A stretch of DNA of 5,852 nucleotides from assembly GCA_964408025.1 (NCBI GenBank), contig CAYOXX010000126.1, positions 1 to 5,852 of the forward strand. Direction: 5' to 3'. A model generated the notes under the pieces. That model ran no database searches, was not told where the DNA came from, and saw only the letters and a program-made list of their open reading frames with translations. The position numbers and the translations under genes were made by a program. Shown piece after piece: positions 1 through 4,437 of this stretch; position 1 is the stretch's first letter; each line of letters begins with the position of its first letter. This DNA is from CAYOXX01 sp964408025 (GTDB lineage: Bacteria > Acidobacteriota > DATKUA01).

Positions 1-281
1 TGGGATGTCGCGTGGACTTGACGACCCCGGGTGCGCTGCGCGAGTCGATGCGCGCCGACGTCGATCCGGTTACAGGGAGGCCGGTCTGGACGCCGCTTGT
101 GGCGACGTCGCTGCTCGTATTCTTCGTCCTGGCCTGCATGTGCTTCCCCACTCTTATCACGATCTACGGCGAGACCGGGAAGCTGGGATGGCCGCTTTTC
201 GTACTCGTTTACACGTTCGCCCTTGCCTATATAGCCTCGCTGGCCGTCTACCAGGGCGGCCTCGCCTTGGGATTTGTCTGA
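1..281 (+). CDS. feoB: Ferrous iron transport protein B, C-terminal fragment
   Basis: This is the last 92 codons (reading frame starting at base 3) of FeoB, the inner-membrane GTPase-coupled Fe2+ permease; the gene begins outside the window. What is seen: a hydrophobic helix after TPLVATSLL, the stretch FVLACMCFPTLITIYGETG, then a second helix beginning LGWPLFVLVYTFALAYIASL and a short tail ending GFV. In the family, the segment before the last helix typically reads like Y-x-P-C-x-A-T-L-A-x-I-x-x-E-T-G-S-W, and the ETGKLGWPLF stretch here matches that pattern. The cytoplasmic G domain and Gate motifs are upstream and not visible. The stop TGA (279-281) overlaps the ATG of the next gene by one base, which indicates translational coupling. 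The identification rests on the C-terminal pattern plus the FeoA and Cys-rich neighbours. Confidence 0.88.
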   Translation, partial: GCRVDLTTPGALRESMRADVDPVTGRPVWTPLVATSLLVFFVLACMCFPTLITIYGETGKLGWPLFVLVYTFALAYIASLAVYQGGLALGFV

Positions 282-445
282 TGGACTGGCAGTCGATTCT
301 GGCCTACGCCGTCGTCGCAGTCGCCGCGCTGCTGGCGCTGCGGGCCATTGTGCGTGCAGCCCGCGGCAAGAGCGCGCTGCCCCCTTGCCCCGGCTGCGAC
401 GCCGAGAGCTGCGACCTCGGGCACCGGCGGGAGAAGGAGAAATGA
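281..445 (+). CDS. FeoB-associated Cys-rich membrane protein
   Basis: A 54-residue protein with one N-terminal membrane helix (about residues 6-24, ILAYAVVAVAALLALRAIV), a positively charged stretch (RAARGK) and a short Cys-rich tail with Cys36, Cys39 and Cys44 in a CPGC-x4-C arrangement, followed by His48 and a charged end. This is the architecture of the small FeoB-associated Cys-rich proteins encoded beside feoB in many anaerobes. Their role is not settled; FeoC-like support of FeoB or metal binding at the membrane face has been proposed. The start ATG overlaps the feoB stop (TGATG), and its own stop overlaps the next gene's ATG (ATGA), so all three are probably co-translated. The Cys tail is shorter than in many relatives. 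The family call comes from architecture and context; the function is inferred. Confidence 0.8.
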   Translation: MDWQSILAYAVVAVAALLALRAIVRAARGKSALPPCPGCDAESCDLGHRREKEK

Positions 446-726
446 GGGGGCCTCGTCACCGCCGGCGCGGAGGACGGCGTGCGGGACGCCGGGCTGAGGA
501 AGTCACGCTCGATCTCCTGCCGGTCGGCGGAGCCGGCGTCGTCGTTGATCTGGGTGGCGAGCGCACGCTGCGACGCCGCCTCATGGAGATGGGACTCCTG
601 GCCGGCAGCCGCCTGCGCGTGGTCAAGCTCGCCCCGGCCGGCGACCCGATCCAGATACAGGTCAACGACTACTTCCTCTCCCTGCGCCGCAGCGAGGCGG
701 CAACGATAACCGTCCAGCCGGATTGA
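442..726 (+). CDS. feoA: Ferrous iron transport protein A (FeoA)
   Basis: A 94-residue protein whose residues about 21-93 form a FeoA SH3-like domain: VTLDLLPVGG, then RRRLMEMGLLAGSRLRVVKLAPAGDP with the family's L-x-x-M-G-[LI]-x-x-G core, then IQIQVNDYFLSLRRSEAATITV. FeoA is a small cytosolic protein thought to bind FeoB and modulate Fe2+ uptake. The start ATG lies in an ATGA overlap with the preceding stop. The Shine-Dalgarno-like AAGGAG (434-439) is only two bases from it, so initiation probably depends on coupling. No other in-frame ATG, GTG or TTG precedes the domain. The first 19 residues are almost all Arg and Gly (MRGPRHRRRGGRRAGRRAE) and are not part of the usual FeoA fold. Gene order B-small-A is the reverse of the commoner A-B order. 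Confidence 0.87.
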   Translation: MRGPRHRRRGGRRAGRRAEEVTLDLLPVGGAGVVVDLGGERTLRRRLMEMGLLAGSRLRVVKLAPAGDPIQIQVNDYFLSLRRSEAATITVQPD

Positions 727-857
727 GGTGCTCGAAGCACGGGACCAATCCCCTTCCCCCTGCCGGTTGGTCGAGGCGGTGGGGCGACGATAATCGTGCA
801 GCCGGACTGAAGTACTAGAATCCCAGGGCTGATCCCTTTCTGACTTCTTTCCCCCTT
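690..857 (+). repeat. Diverged tandem duplication of the feoA 3' end
   Basis: Two units about 84 bp apart. The first covers the last codons of feoA and the bases after its stop. The second, at about 773-857, repeats the reading ATI[T/I]VQPD-stop (703-726 versus 787-810), then the post-stop bases GA[T/C]TGA[G/A]GT[G/A]CT, a GGG-x5-TCCC-like stretch and a C-rich run. A GAGGCGG block also precedes both units (694-700, 773-779), offset by five bases relative to the rest. The second unit continues open in the feoA frame from 727 to its own TGA at 808-810 but has no start or FeoA core, so it is a relic, not a gene. The whole 727-897 gap lies between convergent genes; no clear rho-independent terminator was seen. 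Confidence 0.6.
787..810 (+). pseudogene. FeoA C-terminal remnant
   Basis: Eight codons plus stop (ATIIVQPD-TGA) almost identical to the end of feoA (ATITVQPD-TGA), 84 bp downstream in the same frame, with no start, ribosome binding site or FeoA core in front. It is either a local tandem duplication of the feoA end or the last trace of a second feoA gene lost by deletion. The two copies differ at third positions (GTC/GTG, GAT/GAC) as well as at ACC/ATC, so the event is not recent. Confidence 0.5.
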
Positions 858-897
858 GTTCCAAACCTACACATAAGTCCATGGGAGGGGTTAATGA

Positions 898-1173
898 TTA
901 TTTAGGGGGTAGTTCTTCAGGGGGTTTGCGGACATGTAGACATGTATATTGACCTCCTATGTCCAGGCAGACCTCTACACAAAATATGGGCTTCCTGACC
1001 AAAGGTCTTACGTGAATTGTAACGTCATCGATTTTGAGCATTTTAATGGGTTTATCACCGATACGTTCTTCAGCCAAATGACAAACCCTCTCTATAAGGG
1101 CACGGCCAAAAGACTCGTAGGTATGGATACCCGATCGACGCTCGGCGATGTATTCTTTTGTTAGCTCAGGCAT
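898..1173 (-). CDS. Small conserved-looking protein of unknown function
   Basis: A 91-residue protein that I do not recognise. The start ATG (1171-1173) is preceded by a good Shine-Dalgarno AAGGAGAG about six bases upstream, which supports a real gene. The N-terminal 40 residues look helical (LTKEYIAERRSGIHTYESF, then ALIERVCHLAEERIG). The rest alternates like beta strands (KMLKIDDVTIHVRPL, PIFCVEVCLDIGG, YTCLHV) and ends in a Pro/Glu/Lys tail. It has four cysteines (31, 65, 69, 78), no signal peptide and no membrane helix. The protein is soluble, and a small regulatory or binding role is possible, but nothing in the sequence proves one. It is transcribed on its own, convergent with feoA, and is AT-richer than the Feo genes. 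A nested inverted repeat sits just upstream of its ribosome binding site. The overlapping plus-strand frame at 949-1164 lacks comparable support. Confidence 0.7.
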   Translation of the reverse strand: MPELTKEYIAERRSGIHTYESFGRALIERVCHLAEERIGDKPIKMLKIDDVTIHVRPLVRKPIFCVEVCLDIGGQYTCLHVRKPPEELPPK

Positions 1174-1193
1174 GGTTCTCTCCTTTTTAATTG

Positions 1194-1230
1194 GGATGTA
1201 ATGCGTAACGAATCGTACGCACTGACATCC
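1194..1230. promoter_or_regulatory. Nested inverted repeat upstream of the 91-residue gene
   Basis: Outer arms GGATGT (1194-1199) and ACATCC (1225-1230) enclose inner arms TGCGTA (1202-1207) and TACGCA (1216-1221), with CG/CG able to extend the inner stem around an AAT loop. Interior loops are AA and CTG. That gives up to 14 base pairs in 37 bases. It ends about 20 bases before the start codon of the minus-strand gene, immediately upstream of its Shine-Dalgarno. No T-run follows on either strand, so it is not a simple terminator. An operator dyad or a 5'-UTR hairpin is more likely. A separate 8-bp inverted pair (1196-1203 with 1252-1259, ATGTAATG/CATTACAT) competes with it. Confidence 0.5.
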
Positions 1231-1370
1231 AGTAAAGGATTTGATTTCCTACATTACATAACGATTTGAGTCGGGAAAGCGGAATATTTTTATGCGAAGT
1301 GTCTAGAGGTAAGTAATACGACCTGCCCAGGGATTCAGTTATCGCTAATAAGTTGTGTTGCTGCTATCAA

Positions 1371-1433
1371 TTGCCCACGGCGCGGATGCCCAGTATCGGA
1401 TATACCGTAGCTCGATATCACGCGCTGAGCCGG
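1371..1433. repeat. 63-bp intergenic repeat, copy 1
   Basis: It aligns without gaps to 2571-2633 at 51 of 63 positions, including an identical block of 14 bases beginning ACGGCGCGGATGCC. It lies 15 bases beyond the stop of the minus-strand regulator gene. It is bracketed by ATTGCCC (1370-1376) and GGGCAAT (1433-1439), a perfect 7-bp inverted pair. The rest of the 1174-1448 gap holds only the dyad at 1194-1230 and AT-rich sequence with no gene I can support. Confidence 0.7.
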
Positions 1434-1448
1434 GGCAATCGTTGAGGT

Positions 1449-1778
1449 TCAGCCGGGCAACTCATCGAGTGCTTTCATCATTATCCACCGGTAATACTGG
1501 AACGCGGCCTTACCTACGCGAGTAAGGCGTAGCAGAGTAAGAGGTTTCTTAGCAGCAAATTTTTTCTCGACCCCTATATAGCCGGCCGCCTCAAGCTTGC
1601 TCAAGTGCGAAGACAAGTTTCCGCGCGTCAATCCCGTTTGCCGCATCAGGAAAATGAAATCAGCACTTTCCACAACGTAAAGATGCGCCAAGATGTTGAG
1701 CCGCGCCGGCTCGTGGATAATTTTGTCGATATTTGAGAAGGGCTCAAGCCTGTCATCGCTTGCGCTATCATTCCTCAT
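1449..1778 (-). CDS. Winged-helix transcriptional regulator (ArsR/MarR-like, HTH_27 type)
   Basis: A 109-residue DNA-binding protein. Helix 1 reads IDKIIHEPARLNILAHLY (about 18-34). The recognition helix region is TRGNLSSHLSKLEAAGYI (51-68), and the wing is VEKKFAAKKPLTLLRLT (70-86), followed by a C-terminal helix GKAAFQYYRWIMMKALDEL that probably dimerises. The pattern IHEPARL...ILA...GLTxGNLSSHLxKLExAGY is typical of the winged-helix family PF13601. Start choice: an ATG three codons upstream (1785-1787) directly abuts the TAGGAG motif, whereas the ATG at 1776-1778 has it nine bases away and is preferred. The gene overlaps the end of the membrane-protein gene by 11 bases, so the two form one operon and the regulator is made together with its presumed partner. 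No metal- or ligand-binding motif is evident. It is likely to control its own operon through the palindromes at 2439-2465 (inference). Confidence 0.88.
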   Translation of the reverse strand: MRNDSASDDRLEPFSNIDKIIHEPARLNILAHLYVVESADFIFLMRQTGLTRGNLSSHLSKLEAAGYIGVEKKFAAKKPLTLLRLTRVGKAAFQYYRWIMMKALDELPG

Positions 1779-2412
1779 TGGACACATCTCCTACGGGCAG
1801 GGGATACTTTCGTACGAAACGGACGAGAAGAATCAGCCCGAAAAGCAGGATGATGCTCCCGATGATACCGAAGGCGATATAACTATAGGGTGTAGAGCCC
1901 CCATAGTCGAATAGCAGTCCAGTGAGCACGACACCTATGCACATCAGCACGCCGTAGATGTACAATCGTGTGAACTCCCGAAAATAGGCCGCCAGGCTGA
2001 AGACCGTTAGTACAAACAGCCCAAGGACTATGGGGAAAGCGTACCCTCCAAGCAAGTTATTCAATACAGGCTGAATCACTTCTGTGACCGTCAGAAGAAG
2101 AATCACGACAGTGATGAGCGTGATAATAGTCATAACTATACGGAGCTTCTTCGCGTCTGCCTTCCGTTTCGGTCCGAATTTCACCAATCCAAGTCTAGGT
2201 CTGGTTACGAATCTCTTCCCTCCCCAAAGGATAAGCGCGGCCAGAAGAGGCAGGAAAATGTTAAGGGGCCTTGGGACGCCGATTACAGAAAGCAATGGGC
2301 TGAGGGCAATTCCGATCAGAAAAACCCCAAAGAACAGCTCCCAGATTCCATCCTGGAAGTAAGCTCCCCACGCCCTTCGCTCGATTTCTTTCAAGTCGAT
2401 CTCGGATCTCAT
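1768..2412 (-). CDS. Six-helix membrane protein paired with winged-helix regulator
   Basis: A 214-residue integral membrane protein. A short cytoplasmic N-terminus (MRSEIDLKEIERRAWGAYFQ) leads into about six hydrophobic segments: 23-45, 49-64, 91-112, 122-143, 148-167 and 177-200. A basic loop between helices 2 and 3 (KRFVTRPRLGLVKFGPKRKADAKK) places that side in the cytoplasm by the positive-inside rule. The N-terminal pattern IERRAWxxYFQDGIWELFFG resembles a recurring uncharacterised bacterial membrane family that is often encoded next to a small HTH regulator; I do not know a defined function. The start ATG has an ideal Shine-Dalgarno (GGAGGT, five bases upstream). It is first in the operon, 11-bp overlapping with the regulator. 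It may be a sensor, a transporter, or a membrane anchor that titrates the regulator. No catalytic residues stand out. Confidence 0.82.
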   Translation of the reverse strand: MRSEIDLKEIERRAWGAYFQDGIWELFFGVFLIGIALSPLLSVIGVPRPLNIFLPLLAALILWGGKRFVTRPRLGLVKFGPKRKADAKKLRIVMTIITLITVVILLLTVTEVIQPVLNNLLGGYAFPIVLGLFVLTVFSLAAYFREFTRLYIYGVLMCIGVVLTGLLFDYGGSTPYSYIAFGIIGSIILLFGLILLVRFVRKYPLPVGDVSNEE

Positions 2413-2438
2413 TTTGCACCTCCTACAAACTTGTCCGC

Positions 2439-2465
2439 ACTAGATACTAGTTTGCGTCACAAACT
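2439..2465. promoter_or_regulatory. Overlapping palindromes at operon start (putative operator)
   Basis: Two perfect inverted repeats share three bases: ACTAG-ATA-CTAGT (2439-2451) and AGTTTG-cgtca-CAAACT (2449-2465). They begin immediately downstream of the expected transcription start of the membrane-protein/regulator operon (start estimated near 2467 from the -10 box). Dimeric winged-helix repressors usually bind such dyads between the promoter and the first gene. The second gene of the operon encodes such a protein, which makes autoregulation the simplest reading (inference). Confidence 0.55.
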
Positions 2466-2473
2466 CATTTCAA

Positions 2474-2502
2474 AATATAGTGCGCCAGCCGCGAAATGTC
2501 AA
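2474..2502 (-). promoter_or_regulatory. Sigma70-type promoter of membrane-protein/regulator operon
   Basis: On the minus strand, a perfect -35 box TTGACA (2497-2502), a 17-bp spacer and a -10 box TATATT (2474-2479; five of six consensus bases). It lies 62 bp upstream of the operon's start codon and reads toward it. The spacing is optimal. The 5' leader of about 55 bases holds the palindromes at 2439-2465 and a GGAGGT ribosome binding site. Confidence 0.85.
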
Positions 2503-2570
2503 GGGATAAAGGAAAAATACGTGAAGTTAGCTCCACGGGTATCGCTGGTATTTCATTTTACTCATCCTAA

Positions 2571-2633
2571 TCGCACACGGCGCGGATGCCCTGGATCGGG
2601 TATATCGTGGTTCAATATCAAGCGATTAGCCGG
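2571..2633. repeat. 63-bp intergenic repeat, copy 2
   Basis: This is the partner of the copy at 1371-1433, offset by exactly 1200 bp with no indels and 51 of 63 identical positions. It lies 29 bases past the stop of the methyltransferase gene, so both copies follow the 3' end of a minus-strand gene. This copy is bounded by CTAATCGC (2567-2574) and GCGATTAG (2622-2629), a perfect 8-bp inverted pair. The right-hand arm is not at the position homologous to that of copy 1. No transposase or T-run is associated with it. Confidence 0.7.
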
Positions 2634-2662
2634 ACCGCCGTAGCGATATCCTACACTCTTCC

Positions 2663-3424
2663 TTAAGCGGACCGGCAGACGTAGAAGACGTATCCGTAGA
2701 AGTCGGAATACCGGCGGTAGATATCGATCTCTTTCTGCTCGGCAGCGAAAAGAGTCAGGGCTTCGTCGTCGTTACGATATTTCTCGCGAAGTAGGCTCAG
2801 CCGCTTCTCCTGGGGGTCGTAGTAATCGTCCCACCAGGCGGATTCGGGAAGAGCGAAGTGCCCCACAACTTCGTAACCGCAGCCTCCGATTACCTCGAGA
2901 TTCTTTTCGGTTGTAGTCATCGGGGGGTACTCTACCTGCCAGTATTTTGTCAGCTCACCCGGCGGATCCGGCTTCAGCCAGGTCAGCTCGGTAGCCGCGA
3001 GGTAGCCGCCCTTCTTGAGAAGGCGCTTCCAACTCTGCAGTCCGCGCGCAAAACCGAAAATGTAGATTGACCCCTCCGCCCAGATCAGATCGAAGCTCCT
3101 CGCCTCATACCCAAGGTTGAACATGTCACCGAACTCAACTCTGATGCGCTCCTCGAGACCCCGATCCATGACCTTTCGCTTCAGCACATCCAAATAGGGA
3201 ACGTGGTTATCAACGGCAACGATCTCGCCGTCGGTCAACCGCGCGAGGTCGATCGTTTGTTTTCCTGGCCCGCAGCCGATGTCCAGGACACGGGGATTTG
3301 CGGGCAGCTCCGTCAGCAGGGAAAAGGCTTTGGCTGTCGACTCTTTGTCCCCCGGGCCTTCGCGAGGCATACCGCTGTGAATCTCGAAAAACAGCTCCAG
3401 GTCTTTGTCTGTAGGTTTATCCAT
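2663..3424 (-). CDS. Class I SAM-dependent methyltransferase
   Basis: A 253-residue cytosolic protein with a complete Rossmann-type methyltransferase core. Motif I is RVLDIGCGPGKQT (45-57). The acidic residue that contacts the SAM ribose is in VAVDNH (Asp72), Asp100 is in FGDM, and motif IV is FDLIWAEGSIYIFGF (111-125). The post-motif KRLLKKGGYLAATELTWL follows. The N-terminal signature ELFFEIHSGMPREGPGDKEST and the C-terminal YYGYVFYVCR are typical of a widespread subgroup of about 250 residues, including structurally solved Bacteroides proteins, whose substrate is unknown. The start ATG has AAGGACAG eight bases upstream. The gene stands alone on the minus strand, preceded by about 130 bp with no clear promoter. 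A 10-bp perfect inverted repeat flanks it (2645-2654, 3469-3478). The substrate cannot be inferred. Confidence 0.88.
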   Translation of the reverse strand: MDKPTDKDLELFFEIHSGMPREGPGDKESTAKAFSLLTELPANPRVLDIGCGPGKQTIDLARLTDGEIVAVDNHVPYLDVLKRKVMDRGLEERIRVEFGDMFNLGYEARSFDLIWAEGSIYIFGFARGLQSWKRLLKKGGYLAATELTWLKPDPPGELTKYWQVEYPPMTTTEKNLEVIGGCGYEVVGHFALPESAWWDDYYDPQEKRLSLLREKYRNDDEALTLFAAEQKEIDIYRRYSDFYGYVFYVCRSA

Positions 3425-3554
3425 AATCGACTGTCCTTTTACTACGTGATGAGCAAGAGCAACCGCGGGTAGGATATCTTAGCCAGCTGATTAAAGGTCA
3501 TCGGAATCCGAGACTGATCCTTTTTTGTTATTCTCCTGGGAACTGCCTGCGTGC

Positions 3555-4307
3555 TCAGCCGAACAGGTTGTCCAGCGCCATCATGACCAGGAAGCCGACG
3601 ATGAGGCCGAAGGTAGCCAGGCGCTCGTTGCCCTGGCTGTGGGTCTCCGGAATGATCTCGTCGGCGATGACGAAGAGCATCGCTCCTGCTGCGAAGGCGA
3701 GGCCGAAGGGCAGGAAGGGTCGGGCCACCGAAACGATTCCGGCGCCGAGCAGTCCGCCCAGAGGCTCTACCAGTCCCGTGGCCAGGGCGATCCCCAGGGC
3801 CGCCCAGCGGCTGTAGCCCTCGCGCAGCAGCGGCAGCGCGACGGCCAGCCCTTCGGGCATGTTCTGCAGGCCGATGCCGATGGCCAGCGCGGTGCCGGCC
3901 GCCACGTCGCCGCCGCCGAAGCCGACGCCGACCGCCAGACCCTCGGGGAAGTTGTGTATCGTTATCGCCAGCACGAAGAGCCATACCTTGCGCATCGCCG
4001 AACTGGGCCCTTCGCGGCCCTTGACGGTATGGAAGTGGGGCACGGTGCGGTCGACGATGTCCAGCGCCAGCGCCCCGACCGCCAGGCCGGCGACGGTGAT
4101 CCATACGCCGCCGATCTCGATGGCTGGGATGATAAGACTGAAGCTGGTGGCGGCGAGCATGACGCCGGCGGCGAAGCCGAGCATCACGTTCAGAACGCGC
4201 CGCGACACCTCTCTCACGGCCAGCGCCGGCAGCGCCCCGACGCCGGTGGCCAGCCCCGCGGCGGTGCTTGCCACGATGCCGTAGAGCAGGATCTCGGTTC
4301 CCGTCAT
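3555..4307 (-). CDS. ZIP family divalent metal transporter (GufA/ZupT-like)
   Basis: A 250-residue inner-membrane transporter of the ZIP family, which imports Zn2+ and often Fe2+ or Mn2+. About eight hydrophobic segments are visible. The two metal-site motifs are intact: HNFPEGLAVGVGFGG (118-132, helix 4) and QNMPEGLAVALPL (148-160, helix 5). Both carry the H/Q-N-x-P-E-G core of the binuclear centre. The loop HFHTVKGREG (91-100) is the usual His-containing variable loop, and IADEIIPETHSQGNE (214-228) is the conserved GufA-subfamily helix-7 end. Start choice: ATG at 4305-4307 with GGAG nine bases upstream. A TTG at 4340 in frame would add 11 non-family residues and overlaps the likely -10 box. 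It is divergent from the DUF134 operon with a shared control region. Metal specificity is not decidable from sequence. Confidence 0.92.
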   Translation of the reverse strand: MTGTEILLYGIVASTAAGLATGVGALPALAVREVSRRVLNVMLGFAAGVMLAATSFSLIIPAIEIGGVWITVAGLAVGALALDIVDRTVPHFHTVKGREGPSSAMRKVWLFVLAITIHNFPEGLAVGVGFGGGDVAAGTALAIGIGLQNMPEGLAVALPLLREGYSRWAALGIALATGLVEPLGGLLGAGIVSVARPFLPFGLAFAAGAMLFVIADEIIPETHSQGNERLATFGLIVGFLVMMALDNLFG

Positions 4308-4339
4308 CTGAGGTTTCTCCGCGGCGAGTCGATAGGACA

Positions 4340-4368
4340 AGAATATCCTCTTGCCGCATGGCGTTCAA
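4340..4368 (-). promoter_or_regulatory. Probable promoter of the ZIP transporter gene
   Basis: On the minus strand, TTGAAC (4363-4368), a 17-bp spacer and TATTCT (4340-4345), reading toward the ZIP gene. The boxes match consensus at four of six positions each, and spacing is optimal. The expected start site near 4333 leaves a leader of about 25 bases before the ATG at 4307 and would exclude the upstream TTG. Confidence 0.5.
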
Positions 4369-4373
4369 GGGTC

Positions 4374-4402
4374 TTGACCTGCGGTGGCCTTAGCATTATA
4401 AT
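4374..4402 (+). promoter_or_regulatory. Sigma70-type promoter of DUF134/NifX-like/DUF5320 operon
   Basis: TTGACC (4374-4379), a 17-bp spacer and a perfect TATAAT (4397-4402). It lies 35 bp upstream of the GTG start of the DUF134 gene. The core ATTATAAT (4395-4402) is itself palindromic. A 14-bp palindrome starts on the last base of the -10 box, so a bound protein would block open complex formation. Confidence 0.85.
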
Positions 4403-4415
4403 GTGCATATGCACA
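4402..4415. promoter_or_regulatory. Perfect 14-bp palindrome, putative operator
   Basis: TGTGCATATGCACA is perfectly self-complementary over 14 bp and covers the expected start site of the plus-strand operon. The first gene of that operon encodes an HTH protein (DUF134), which makes it the obvious candidate binder. The site also lies about 35 bp upstream of the -35 box of the divergent ZIP promoter, so it could influence both directions. No second copy was found in the window. Confidence 0.65.
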
Positions 4416-4437
4416 GTACGGAGGAGGGATCGGCCCG

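Noticed and set aside
949..1164. Plus-strand frame of 71 codons antisense to the 91-residue gene.
   Set aside because: No good ribosome binding site, and the opposite strand has a strong one and a more protein-like sequence.
1371..2639. The gene-end repeats as integron attC sites (same-strand genes each followed by a 60-70 bp structured element).
   Set aside because: No RYYYAAC / GTTRRRY core pair is found at the ends of either copy, and no integrase gene is in view. The layout is suggestive, but the defining bases are missing.
3504..3526. T-run at 3521-3526 as a rho-independent terminator.
   Set aside because: The preceding stem is only about four pairs, and the run faces the plus strand, where no gene ends.
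4308..4340. TTG start at 4340 for the ZIP gene, adding 11 residues.
   Set aside because: The extra residues are not family-like, the TTG sits in the probable -10 box, and the ATG at 4307 has a well-placed GGAG.
4395..4423. TATAAT on the minus strand within ATTATAAT as the ZIP promoter.
   Set aside because: There is no acceptable -35 box 16-18 bp upstream on that strand; the TTGAAC/TATTCT pair nearer the gene is better.
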